Source of the DNA: Thalassolituus hydrocarboniclasticus
GTDB taxonomy: Bacteria > Pseudomonadota > Gammaproteobacteria > Pseudomonadales > Oceanobacteraceae
NCBI RefSeq assembly: GCF_025345565.1
Contig: NZ_CP054475.1
Coordinates: 1-64,000 of the forward strand
Reading direction: 5' to 3'
Length of the DNA stretch: 64,000 bases
How positions within the stretch are numbered: the first letter of the stretch is position 1; each line of letters opens with the position of its first letter. The notes beneath the pieces are model-generated. The model worked only from the letters and a program-made list of their open reading frames with translations. It was not told the DNA's origin and ran no database searches. Shown in pieces: positions 38,771 to 47,888 of the stretch. Position numbers and translations under genes: made by a program.

Positions 38771-38973
38771 GCATCGTCCCTGAAAAGTCGGCGAGGCTAC
38801 TGGCCAGAAATGACAGGTTCAATCTTGTATTCTGATAATCATTCTTAAGTCTTAGGCCCGAATTGTCCTAATGCGGCAATGCTGACGAAATGGCTGAAGT
38901 CCGGCCTCCTCTTGCCGCTCCCCGCACCTTGTTGTAGGGTGCCGCCTTTCCCTTCATCTGCGGGTTTTCGTCC

Positions 38974-39519
38974 GTGAATAAATGGCATCTTGAACTGGCT
39001 GCTCACAGCATCCGCTCCGGCGGTGTGCTGGCCTATCCGACCGAGGCGGTCTGGGGGCTGGGTTGCGATCCGCGCAACGAGGCGGCCATCAGCCGTATTC
39101 TTGAACTTAAGAGTCGTCCGGCGCACAAAGGATTGGTGCTGGTGGCATCGTCATTGCAGCAGCTGGATGAGTTACTGCTGCCGCTGAACGATGACGATCT
39201 GGCAACCGTTAATGCCACCTGGCCCGGCCCGGTGACCTGGGTGTTACCCTGCCACCGCGAAGTCTCGCCATTATTACGTGGGCAGCATCAGTCGCTGGCG
39301 GTGCGTATTAGCGATCATCCGCTGGTGCGTGCGCTCTGCGATGAAGTCGGCCCGCTGGTTTCGACCTCGGCCAACCCGGCGGGGCGCGAACCGGCGCGTT
39401 CAGCATTGCGGGTGCGGCAATATTTTACCGACCAGCTTGATTACATTCTGCCGGGAGCACTGGGTGGCCGTGCTCAGCCGTCGGAAATCCGCACGCTGAC
39501 AGGTCAGCGTTTGCGTTAA
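38974..39519 (+). CDS. tsaC: Threonylcarbamoyl-AMP synthase
   Basis: TsaC makes threonylcarbamoyl-AMP for the t6A37 modification of ANN-decoding tRNAs. The 181-residue YrdC-domain protein is the short TsaC form. Motifs include [18 protein letters not shown] at residues 16-33, [11 protein letters not shown] near 47 (the KxR and nucleotide-binding region) and [14 protein letters not shown] near 131. The start is GTG with a weak ribosome binding site. In P. aeruginosa the order is tsaC, a quinone oxidoreductase, hemF, aroE; here the oxidoreductase is absent and hemF follows 33 bases later. Confidence 0.95.
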   Translation: MNKWHLELAAHSIRSGGVLAYPTEAVWGLGCDPRNEAAISRILELKSRPAHKGLVLVASSLQQLDELLLPLNDDDLATVNATWPGPVTWVLPCHREVSPLLRGQHQSLAVRISDHPLVRALCDEVGPLVSTSANPAGREPARSALRVRQYFTDQLDYILPGALGGRAQPSEIRTLTGQRLR

Positions 39520-40506
<987 letters not shown>

Positions 40507-40516
40507 GGCTGTAGTT

Positions 40517-41347
40517 ATGACCGATCTTTATGCTGTTGTGGGCAATCCCATTGGCCACAGCAAATCGCCGCAGATTCATTCCGCATTTGCCGCGCAGACC
40601 CGTCAGGATCTGCTGTATACCGCGCAACTGGTGCCGCTCGACAGCTTCGAGCTGGCACTGGATAAATTCTTTAAACACGGCGGCTGTGGTGTGAATGTGA
40701 CCGTGCCCTTTAAAGAAAACGCCTGGCGTTACGCCGATGAATTTACTCCGCGTGCACAGCGTGCACAGGCGGTAAATACGCTGAAGAAAATGTCTGATGG
40801 CCGCATTCTTGCCGACAACACCGATGGTGTGGGTCTGGTGCGTGATCTGACGGTGAACCATGGCGTGACAATAACCGGCAAACGTATTTTGTTGCTGGGT
40901 GCCGGCGGTGCGGTGCGTGGTGTGCTGCAGCCCATTCTGGAGCAGCAACCGGCGGAGCTGATTATTGCCAACCGCACGCTGAGTAAAGCCGAAATACTGG
41001 CCGCGGATTTTGCCGACTTAGGCAATATTAAAGCTGCCGCATTCGATGCACTGGACGGCAGCTTCGATGTCATCATTAACGGTACATCGGCCAGCCTCAG
41101 CGGCGATTTACCGCCACTGTCTCCTGCCGTATTAACGGCAGGCACCGTTTGCTATGACATGATGTACAGCACGCAAACCACAGTGTTTAATCAGTGGGCT
41201 CTGGATCATGGCGTGACTAAAGCCATTGATGGTTTGGGCATGCTGGTAGAACAGGCGGCCGAAGCCTTTGCTCTGTGGCGCGATGTCCGTCCGGAAACCG
41301 CAACGGTGATTACAGTACTGCGTGGTGAACGTCGTCAGCGCCGTTAA
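40517..41347 (+). CDS. aroE: Shikimate dehydrogenase (NADP+)
   Basis: AroE reduces 3-dehydroshikimate to shikimate in aromatic amino-acid synthesis. The 276-residue protein has the substrate-binding [16 protein letters not shown] at residues 8-23, the catalytic Lys in [11 protein letters not shown] near 59-69, NTDGVG near 96 and the NADP-binding [10 protein letters not shown] near 126. A typical terminal segment ([18 protein letters not shown]) is present. It closes the tsaC-hemF-aroE set; no terminator was seen after it. Confidence 0.97.
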   Translation: MTDLYAVVGNPIGHSKSPQIHSAFAAQTRQDLLYTAQLVPLDSFELALDKFFKHGGCGVNVTVPFKENAWRYADEFTPRAQRAQAVNTLKKMSDGRILADNTDGVGLVRDLTVNHGVTITGKRILLLGAGGAVRGVLQPILEQQPAELIIANRTLSKAEILAADFADLGNIKAAAFDALDGSFDVIINGTSASLSGDLPPLSPAVLTAGTVCYDMMYSTQTTVFNQWALDHGVTKAIDGLGMLVEQAAEAFALWRDVRPETATVITVLRGERRQRR

Positions 41348-41398
41348 TGTGCGCTGACGCTATTTTTTATCAGCCTGATTTTTTTATGGAAGCCTTTA

Positions 41399-42097
41399 AT
41401 GACCGCCACCACAAGCAGCAAAAAGAATCATAATTTTTTCAGCAATCTGCTGTTTAACATCGTTATCCCGACACTGATTCTCACCAAAGCCAGTGGTGAC
41501 GATATGCTTGGCCCAACATTAGGTGTTGTGGTTGCGCTGGCGTTTCCGCTGGCTTTTGGTCTGTGGGATCTGAAAACCGCAGGCAAGGTAAATGCCTTTT
41601 CGATTCTGGGTATTGTCAGCGTATTACTGACCGGTGGTATCAGCCTGCTGCATTTACCACCGGAATATCTTGCCATTAAAGAAGCGCTTATTCCCGGTTT
41701 GATCGGCATTGCGGTACTGCTGACCCTGAATACCCGTTATTCGTTACTGCGCATGATTATTCTGAATGACGAAGTGATCGATACAGAAAAGCTGCAGCAG
41801 GCGGTTGCCGAGCATGGCGAAGAAGAGAACTTTCAGCGTCACCTGACGATGGCCAATAAAATCATCGCCGCCTCGTTTTTTCTGTCATCGGCGCTGAACT
41901 ATGGTCTGGCGCGCTATATGGTAACCGCCATGCCAGGTACCGAAGAATATAACGAACAGCTGGGTGCGATGACGGCGATGAGTTATCCGGTGATTGTGCT
42001 GCCGAGCATGATTATTCTGGCGCTGGCGATCTGGTATTTATTCCGCAATATCCACAAGGCGACCGGTCGCGGACTGGAAGATTTTATGCGGCAATAA
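41399..42097 (+). CDS. VC0807-family membrane protein
   Basis: The 232-residue product has about five to six hydrophobic segments and the N-terminal block LLFNIVIPTLILTKASGDDMLGPTLGVVVALAFPLAFGLWD. These are the hallmarks of the VC0807 family of inner-membrane proteins of unknown function, which includes distant relatives of transport or lipid-handling proteins. The ATG has a GGAAG-like site upstream. It may be co-transcribed with aroE (51-base gap), and a strong terminator follows. Confidence 0.82.
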   Translation: MTATTSSKKNHNFFSNLLFNIVIPTLILTKASGDDMLGPTLGVVVALAFPLAFGLWDLKTAGKVNAFSILGIVSVLLTGGISLLHLPPEYLAIKEALIPGLIGIAVLLTLNTRYSLLRMIILNDEVIDTEKLQQAVAEHGEEENFQRHLTMANKIIAASFFLSSALNYGLARYMVTAMPGTEEYNEQLGAMTAMSYPVIVLPSMIILALAIWYLFRNIHKATGRGLEDFMRQ

Positions 42098-42122
42098 CGT
42101 TGGCGCAGAGAACATGAGACAT

Positions 42123-42150
42123 AAAAAACCGCGCCGGAGCGCGGTTTTTT
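42123..42150. terminator. Bidirectional terminator after the VC0807-family gene
   Basis: AAAAAACCGCGC pairs with GCGCGGTTTTTT around CGGA. It lies between the plus-strand membrane-protein gene and the minus-strand lipoprotein gene and has symmetric A/T tracts. Confidence 0.92.
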
Positions 42151-42164
42151 TATTAATGCAGCCG

Positions 42165-44027
42165 TTACAGTGCAGTACTGCTGAAATTCAGCTGATACAC
42201 ACTGGTCGTACCACTCACTTCATTGCCCACGGCAATAAAATGCTTACCCTCACGGCTGAAGTAGTCGATAGACTCAGGGCCTAAATCGCCGGCGGCGCTG
42301 TTGTAAACATCATTGCTGCATTCACCATCAACATTCACTTCAGTGCAGACCGCAGCGCTGAAATCGCGGTTATTCAGATAGCTCTGGAATACAGGGGCCT
42401 GCGGGTTGCTGATGTCATACACCATGATACCACCCTGACGTTCCAGACCAACGAACGCAAAAATACGGCCGTTAATGCTGGCCACTTCAATGGCTTCCGG
42501 CTCGGTGCCTTTGTCATCGCTGCGGTTGTCGGCGGTTTCTGCGGTTAAATTCACTTCGTTGTCGGCATTAAAATTATCCGGCTCAACGGCAAACACACGC
42601 TTGGCAATATCGTCGCCACTGTCATATACCAGTTCCGCATTGCTGTTCCAGATGGAAAACGAACGCGCGCCGTAAGCGTACAGAGTGTCACCTGCGCCGA
42701 TACTCTCACGGTCGTTAATCAATTTAAGACGCTTCAGCTGGTTGTTATCGTTAAGCGCGGTTTTTAACGGATGGGCGTCAGCGACGATATCAAACAGGTC
42801 GCCGCCGCGGGCTTCGTCGACATGAGAAATACAGTCGTCGCTTTCATTAGCGTATTTCACAGCATCCGCGTCGACAGAACCAACAGAATAATCGTCGCCA
42901 TCCCAGAGATGATTTTCTGCATCACAGTTCTGTTGCGTGGTGGAATAAATATATTCGCGTCCATCGCCTTCGTTGGCAGAGACAATATAGGTTTCGTTAT
43001 TCAGTTCGAAGCTGGCAATGGTGTCCGGCATATACAGGCCAGCCAGTTGCTCGTAGCTGGCAAACTGACCTGCCAGGCCGTCTTTATTGGATGGGTCCAG
43101 CTGGTTGCCAGAGTCTGCATTCCAGGATTTTTCTCCCAGCGCTTTAATACTCTCTACGCGGGCGTTGGCCACATCGATAATGGCCATGGCGTTGTTTTCC
43201 TGCAGCGCAACCCAGGCTTTGCTGCCGTCGCTGTTCAGGGTCAGATATTCCGGTTCCAGATCCTGTGCCACGCTGGTACCGGCCGGGCCGGAAATACGCA
43301 CGCCGGCGGGTAATTCAGCAGCGCGGCTGCCACCGTTATTAAAATCGGTAAACAGCACCTGCTGCACCACGGCTTTATCGGCGCTGAAGCCTTTATTTAA
43401 ATCGACAATGGTGACCGAACCCTGCGGATCATTCTGATAATCACCGCTTGGTTCGCCTTCGTTGGCGCTCAGAATATAACGGCCATCGGCTGACAGTGTG
43501 ACCATGTCCGGCAGGCTACCGGCAGGGTAAGTTGCCAGCAGACTCAGATCGTCAGAACGGTACAGCGCAATCAGACCGGCATCCTGTTTTACCTTGGCTT
43601 CAATGGCGACGGCAACCAAACCATTTTTGGCTGAGACGCTGTTGGCGGCACCAATTTCAATACCGGCGGCAGTGGCTGCAGCGGCCAGATTGATGCTGCT
43701 TTTTTTCGTCGGCGCGCTGTTGCCTTGCGCCAGCGATAACACATCGATGGTCGCGTCTTTGGCATTCACCACATAAAGCTGATCAGAGCAGCTGTCATAG
43801 CTGACAATCTCAGCCGAGCTGGTGGCAAAGTCATTACCGGATTCATAGCTGTCGATCAGCGTCAGTTGCAGAGTCCCGGTTGCGCTGGACGCAGCGGCTT
43901 TTTCTACGGTTGCACACTGAATACCCAGCTCAGCCAGTGGGCTTTTATTACTGTTTTTATTGTCATCGCCACCACAGGCGGCCAGCAGAGCCGTGCTTAT
44001 CGCAACAGCCAGAAACTTCGGGGTCAT
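42165..44027 (-). CDS. Choice-of-anchor I domain lipoprotein
   Basis: The 620-residue product has a lipoprotein signal with lipobox LAAC (Cys18), a short Asn/Lys-rich linker and then a beta-propeller-like region. Sequence landmarks such as LPDMVTLSADGRYILSANEGEPSGDY near 210 and EPEYLTLNSDGSKAWVALQENNAMAIIDV near 280 match the choice-of-anchor I family, which is related to alkaline-phosphatase-like and surface-glycoprotein-like beta-propellers. The function of the family is poorly defined. The ATG at 44027 has TGGAG 5 bases upstream. The longest ORF starts at 44225 but lacks one. Confidence 0.87.
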   Translation of the reverse strand: MTPKFLAVAISTALLAACGGDDNKNSNKSPLAELGIQCATVEKAAASSATGTLQLTLIDSYESGNDFATSSAEIVSYDSCSDQLYVVNAKDATIDVLSLAQGNSAPTKKSSINLAAAATAAGIEIGAANSVSAKNGLVAVAIEAKVKQDAGLIALYRSDDLSLLATYPAGSLPDMVTLSADGRYILSANEGEPSGDYQNDPQGSVTIVDLNKGFSADKAVVQQVLFTDFNNGGSRAAELPAGVRISGPAGTSVAQDLEPEYLTLNSDGSKAWVALQENNAMAIIDVANARVESIKALGEKSWNADSGNQLDPSNKDGLAGQFASYEQLAGLYMPDTIASFELNNETYIVSANEGDGREYIYSTTQQNCDAENHLWDGDDYSVGSVDADAVKYANESDDCISHVDEARGGDLFDIVADAHPLKTALNDNNQLKRLKLINDRESIGAGDTLYAYGARSFSIWNSNAELVYDSGDDIAKRVFAVEPDNFNADNEVNLTAETADNRSDDKGTEPEAIEVASINGRIFAFVGLERQGGIMVYDISNPQAPVFQSYLNNRDFSAAVCTEVNVDGECSNDVYNSAAGDLGPESIDYFSREGKHFIAVGNEVSGTTSVYQLNFSSTAL

Positions 44028-44236
44028 ATCCACTCCATATTCATCAGTCAGGTTTAATGGCGATGAGAGTGGGACAGATTTATTGCAGTGGTATGACTGT
44101 TGTATGAAGAAAAGAGGCCTCCGGACAAAAGTCTGCTCAGCCATATCTGTAGGGCGGAACGGGCCACGAATGTTGGACAAGCTCTGGATGACCAGAATTC
44201 TGACGGGTATCCTTATGGAAAACACAGGGAGCGTTT

Positions 44237-44701
44237 ATGAAAAAATTCATACCAGCACTCGCCACTCTGATACTGGCGGGTTGTGCCGATACCTTTCCCG
44301 ATATTAATAACAGCGGCAGTGGCGTTCCCGATCCGGATCCATCGTCCAATGATAATTTTTTTAATGCCGATTACATGAATGATGGCGATACCGGCGCTCT
44401 CGCTGCGGATGATCGCCAGGATTATTACCGTCTGCGCGGCAGTCAGTTTAATCGCTATTTTAATGGCACCCTGACCATCAGCCTGACCAATATGAATGGT
44501 GATGCCGATCTGGAAGTGTTTGATCACAATCTGAATTTACTCAGCTGGTCACGCACCGCGGGCACCGCTGATGAAGTCGTTACCCTCTGGTATGACGCCA
44601 GCCGCAATACCAATCTGGATACTCAGGGACTGCATTTTATTAAAGTCAGTTCAGCGGATGGTAATAATATGAATTACACCCTGAACTTCAGCTTTGAATA
44701 A
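44237..44701 (+). CDS. PPC-domain-like lipoprotein (first of three)
   Basis: The 154-residue product has lipobox LAGC with Cys16. A Ser/Pro/Asp linker (about residues 22-45) is followed by a single beta-sandwich domain. Landmarks are the DDRQDYYRLRG opening, NGTLTISLTNMNGDADLEVFD and a terminal NYTLNFSFE, all typical of pre-peptidase C-terminal (PPC) domains. It is the first gene of a three-gene run with a 9-base gap to the beta-barrel-like gene. Likely outer-membrane tethered; function unknown. Confidence 0.82.
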   Translation: MKKFIPALATLILAGCADTFPDINNSGSGVPDPDPSSNDNFFNADYMNDGDTGALAADDRQDYYRLRGSQFNRYFNGTLTISLTNMNGDADLEVFDHNLNLLSWSRTAGTADEVVTLWYDASRNTNLDTQGLHFIKVSSADGNNMNYTLNFSFE

Positions 44702-44710
44702 GGAGCCATC

Positions 44711-45769
44711 ATGATCAGAATTTCTCTGGCGGTGGCGGCTCTGACCGCAGCCAGTGCTGCAACAGCACAAACGCAATATGGCGACTACCGCGATTTATCT
44801 TACACCTCTTACACGCTGCGCCAGACCGCCTGGTCGCCCGAACAGTATGTCGGCGACCTGAAAGAGCTGGTGGAGTTTGGTGATGCGTTAGCGCATGTGG
44901 TGGAATTCCGCTCGCCACGTAACAACGAATTCAGCTTTGATCTGGCCGCTGCTGTGCGTACCAATGCCGATGGCAAAACTGAACTGGAATCCTTTGTCGG
45001 TGCGGTTGAAGCCGGTGGTGTATTTTTCCGGCTGGAAAGCGGCAGTGCCGAAGGTTATATCCACCCGAAAGACCGTGATACCCAGTTCAATGGCCAGTAC
45101 ATTATTGGTGAGCGTAAATTTGATGCCGAATATACCCAGTTAAATATCGGTACCGAGGTTGAAAATAATATGGGTGCACGCTGGGGCCTTGGTTATATCG
45201 AAGTATCGCAGCCGGCTCAGATTAATATTTACACCGCCCGTTCCGAAGGTGGATATACCGATCAGCCAAGCTATCCGGATGCGCTGGTTGACCCGGAATA
45301 CACCACCCGCCTGATCGGACTGTGGTTTGATGTCGACAACCTGCAGGCGGCGATGCACGACCAGAGCGGCTTTGCCCTCAGCCTGACGGAGAGCGGCGGC
45401 TGGCGTTACGGCCCGGGTCTTACTATGGATATGACTGTGGGCCTGATGACCGGTGAAAGCAGTGCCGATCTTGAACGGGTAGTAAAAGATAATTACGGCC
45501 TGAATCTGGAATACGAAGAGCCGGTCGGTATGGGCTGGTCTGTCAGTTACAAACTGGAATACATCGTCGCATACCGTATGCCGGGCAGTAATATTGGTAT
45601 GTCGTTCGGTCTTGAAGGTCGTGTGTTGCAGCAGTTTTTTACCACTGAAGATCTGAGCGGAGCCGCCAACAGCGTGGATTCCAATTACGAAGCCGTTGGT
45701 CAGTTTGGTATCGGCGATAACACCGTATTTCATTACGGTCCCTTTGTACGCCTGGCGTGGGAGATCTGA
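44711..45769 (+). CDS. Exported beta-barrel-like protein of unknown function
   Basis: The 352-residue product has a Sec signal (MIRISLAVAALTAASAATAQ). Alternating hydrophobic and polar strands with many Tyr, Phe and Gly follow, ending in a Phe/Trp/Ile C-terminus (HYGPFVRLAWEI) that resembles an outer-membrane beta-signal. It has no recognised family. It is flanked by two PPC-like lipoproteins: 9 bases after the first and 2 bases before the second. A complex is plausible in which the barrel-like protein is held by two tethered PPC-domain lipoproteins. Confidence 0.75.
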   Translation: MIRISLAVAALTAASAATAQTQYGDYRDLSYTSYTLRQTAWSPEQYVGDLKELVEFGDALAHVVEFRSPRNNEFSFDLAAAVRTNADGKTELESFVGAVEAGGVFFRLESGSAEGYIHPKDRDTQFNGQYIIGERKFDAEYTQLNIGTEVENNMGARWGLGYIEVSQPAQINIYTARSEGGYTDQPSYPDALVDPEYTTRLIGLWFDVDNLQAAMHDQSGFALSLTESGGWRYGPGLTMDMTVGLMTGESSADLERVVKDNYGLNLEYEEPVGMGWSVSYKLEYIVAYRMPGSNIGMSFGLEGRVLQQFFTTEDLSGAANSVDSNYEAVGQFGIGDNTVFHYGPFVRLAWEI

Positions 45770-45771
45770 GT

Positions 45772-46257
45772 ATGGCAACTCTTAAGCCTGTTATTTTACC
45801 GTTGCTTATCCTGCCGCTGATGCTGGCGGGCTGTATTGGCGAAAACGCCTCCTTTGAGCAGGAAAAAGCCTCCGCCGTTGAACCGGAAAATCACAGTCCG
45901 GACAGTGCTAACCGCTTTGTTACGCCGTCAACCGAAAACGGCACCGCCAGCAGTGGTGTGCTGGGAGAACTGGAAGCGGGAGAAGAAGATTACTACTACG
46001 TGGATGTCGACTACTTTGACAGCGGTGACCATGAATTCCGCCTGACCGGACTGACTGATGATCTGGATATGACGGTGACTGATTGGGACGGAATTATGCA
46101 GTCCTCCAGTGGCGCAGGTACAGGTGATGAAGTCGTTTACCTCAGCACCAGCGGCCTCGGTTTTTTCAGCGATAATAAACGCATCGTTGTGAAAATCAGC
46201 GGCAAGACCACAGCTTCAACCAGCCGTTTCCGTCTGGAGATGCGTACTACCGACTAA
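45772..46257 (+). CDS. PPC-domain-like lipoprotein (third of three)
   Basis: The 161-residue product starts at 45772, two bases after the previous stop, with GGGAG upstream. Its lipobox is LAGC with Cys21, and a Glu/Ser-rich linker precedes a PPC-like beta domain (GEEDYYYVDVDYFDSGDHEF, then LDMTVTDWDG and the strand motif RFRLEMRTTD). The domain is similar in style to the first lipoprotein of the run, so they may be old paralogues flanking the barrel gene. A terminator follows. Confidence 0.82.
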   Translation: MATLKPVILPLLILPLMLAGCIGENASFEQEKASAVEPENHSPDSANRFVTPSTENGTASSGVLGELEAGEEDYYYVDVDYFDSGDHEFRLTGLTDDLDMTVTDWDGIMQSSSGAGTGDEVVYLSTSGLGFFSDNKRIVVKISGKTTASTSRFRLEMRTTD

Positions 46258-46292
46258 GACCTTAGCCCGAATCTGAGCTGTAGCCCAGGCAT

Positions 46293-46330
46293 AAAAAACG
46301 CCGCTGTGGTTTCCCGCAGCGGCGTTTTTT
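46293..46330. terminator. Bidirectional terminator after the three-gene run
   Basis: AAAAAACGCCGCTG (46293-46306) pairs with CAGCGGCGTTTTTT (46317-46330) around a 10-base loop. It is shared with the convergent YebC-family gene at 46354. Confidence 0.92.
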
Positions 46331-46353
46331 TATTAGTGTATTAAAAGCCTGAA

Positions 46354-47076
46354 TCAGCCTTCAAACACACCGTTATGGTAGATGTGCGCAACATCTTCCA
46401 GGTCGTTCAGCAGACCAGCGAAACGCTCGAACTGAGCGATGTCATCGCCGGATACCGGATGCTCGGTCTGTGGCAGATAGGTGATCTCTTCCACCTCGAA
46501 ATCGATTTCCGGGTTCATCTCGGTCAGCGCGGTTTTCGCCTTGAAGTAATCGGTTGGCGGCACCAGCACGGTGATCATGCCGTCTTCGCAGTCGATATCC
46601 GACACATCTACATCGGCCATCATCAGGGCTTCCAGTGCGGCTTCTTCGTCGTCACCGGCAAACACAAACATCGCGCGGTGATCGAACATGTGTGACACCG
46701 AACCCTGACTGCCCAGTTTGGCTTTGCACTTGGAGAATATGCCACGGATATCACCGAAGGTACGGTTGCCGTTATCGGTCAGGGCGCTGATCAGCACCAT
46801 GCAGCCGCCGGGGCCGATGCCTTCGTACAGCGCAGGCTGGAAGTCTTCACCGGCGCCGCCTTTGGCTTTGTCGATGGCCTTCTCGATCACGTGGCTTGGC
46901 ACCTGATCTTTCTTGGCTTTATCAATCAGTCCGCGCAACGACAGGTTGGCAGACGGGTCGACACCACCGTTTTTGGCGCACATATAAATCTCGCGGCCAT
47001 AACGGGAATACACTTTGGTTTTTGCTGCGGCCGTTTTGGCCATCGATTCTTTACGGTTCTGGTACGCGCGGCCCAT
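46354..47076 (-). CDS. YebC/PmpR-family DNA-binding protein
   Basis: YebC-family proteins bind DNA or ribosomes; E. coli has two (YebC and YeeN). The 240-residue product has the N-terminal helical domain with [37 protein letters not shown] near 25 and [21 protein letters not shown] near 35. The GGxxxNRTxxxxRxxFxK-like segment [19 protein letters not shown] lies near 105. The [11 protein letters not shown] start is closest to the YeeN type. Divergent from ccdAB. Confidence 0.92.
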   Translation of the reverse strand: MGRAYQNRKESMAKTAAAKTKVYSRYGREIYMCAKNGGVDPSANLSLRGLIDKAKKDQVPSHVIEKAIDKAKGGAGEDFQPALYEGIGPGGCMVLISALTDNGNRTFGDIRGIFSKCKAKLGSQGSVSHMFDHRAMFVFAGDDEEAALEALMMADVDVSDIDCEDGMITVLVPPTDYFKAKTALTEMNPEIDFEVEEITYLPQTEHPVSGDDIAQFERFAGLLNDLEDVAHIYHNGVFEG

Positions 47077-47154
47077 AGGAATTGCTTCTTGTGGCTAATG
47101 AAAAAACGCACCGATTGTAACCGCTGGGCGCGATGCTGTCTTCTGTGGGGTGAG

Positions 47155-47182
47155 GGGGGCAGGGGGCAGGGGGCAGGGGGCA
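47155..47182 (+). repeat. Four tandem GGGGGCA heptamers
   Basis: Positions 47155-47161, 47162-47168, 47169-47175 and 47176-47182 each read GGGGGCA. The array contains three overlapping matches to the FtsK-orienting KOPS octamer GGGNAGGG (47157, 47164, 47171), all on the plus strand. It also contains four G-tracts of five separated by CA, a strong G-quadruplex pattern. It lies between the divergent YebC-family and ccdAB genes. Confidence 0.8.
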
Positions 47183-47279
47183 GCTTCGCGGGTTGAGTAG
47201 AACGCTGTGAAGGGGAGCGTCGGCGATGATGATCCTGCCTCTATACGCTCTGCGGTGTCAGACAGATTGCCAACGGAAG

Positions 47280-47306
47280 ATTATGCGCATAATGTATGCG
47301 CATAAT
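47280..47306. promoter_or_regulatory. Candidate ccdAB operator/promoter
   Basis: The perfect 14-bp palindrome ATTATGCGCATAAT (47280-47293) is followed by a second core TATGCGCATAAT (47295-47306), a 13-base repeat period. Both contain CATAAT, which fits a -10 element, so binding would block transcription. The site lies 21 bases before the ccdA ATG and is where CcdA-CcdB complexes typically autorepress. Confidence 0.7.
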
Positions 47307-47327
47307 CTTTGTGTTTTTGGAGAGCGT

Positions 47328-47573
47328 ATGCAGGTCATATTTGACACCTCAGCCCCGAAAAAGCCGGCCAACGTCAGCATCAACAGCGACCTGCTGGCTC
47401 AGGCGCGGGCCTGTAAAATCAACCTGTCGGCAACGCTGGAACAGGCGCTGGCTGATAAGGTTGCTCAGGTTCAGCGTGAGCAGTGGCTTAAAGAAAACCA
47501 GCAGGCTATTAATGGTTACAACCAGCTGGTGGACGAGCAGGGTGTATTCAGCGACGGCCTGAGAAGTTTCTGA
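47328..47573 (+). CDS. ccdA: CcdA-type antitoxin
   Basis: CcdA neutralises the gyrase poison CcdB and represses the operon. The 81-residue product has an N-terminal ribbon-helix-helix-like DNA-binding segment (NVSINSDLLAQARACKINLSATLEQAL) and a C-terminal toxin-binding tail (QWLKENQQAINGYNQLVDEQG, then GVFSDGLRSF), which match F-plasmid CcdA closely in layout. GGAG at 47319-47322 is 5 bases before the ATG. It overlaps the ccdB start by one base (TGATG). Confidence 0.9.
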   Translation: MQVIFDTSAPKKPANVSINSDLLAQARACKINLSATLEQALADKVAQVQREQWLKENQQAINGYNQLVDEQGVFSDGLRSF

Positions 47574-47887
47574 TGCAGTTTTATGTTTACAGCAACACCA
47601 ATCCCGCGAGTAAAAGCCAGTATCCCTATCTGCTGGATGTGCAGAACAGTCTTCTGGCCGACCTTAAAACCCGGCTGGTGATTCCCCTCACCGCAGAGGC
47701 AAATTGCCGCTCTGGCGTTATCAGCAAACTGTGCCCGGTGTTTAACATTGACGGTGAAGCCTTCGTTGCTCTGACCCAGCAGATGGCCGGTATTGAATCG
47801 CGCTTATTGGGGGCAGAAGTCGCCGATTTATCAGCTTACCGAACCGAGATTATTGCGGCGATCGATTTTGCGGTGGTGGGAATCTAG
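47573..47887 (+). CDS. ccdB: CcdB-type toxin
   Basis: CcdB traps the GyrA-DNA cleavage complex. The 104-residue product follows the family pattern: MQFYVYSNTN start, YPYLLDVQNSLL near 18, TRLVIPLT near 33, LCPVF near 53, LTQQMAGIE near 68, VADLSAYRTEIIAAIDF near 83. The C-terminus is VVGI. F-plasmid CcdB ends WGI with the Trp needed for gyrase poisoning; here Val102 replaces that Trp. Chromosomal homologues such as that of Vibrio fischeri also lack it, so activity is possible but should not be assumed. One base overlaps ccdA. Confidence 0.9.
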   Translation: MQFYVYSNTNPASKSQYPYLLDVQNSLLADLKTRLVIPLTAEANCRSGVISKLCPVFNIDGEAFVALTQQMAGIESRLLGAEVADLSAYRTEIIAAIDFAVVGI

Positions 47888-47888
47888 C

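Noticed and set aside
43960-44307. Plus-strand frame across the gap between the choice-of-anchor I gene and the next lipoprotein
   Set aside because: It overlaps two well-supported genes, has an atypical composition and no ribosome binding site.
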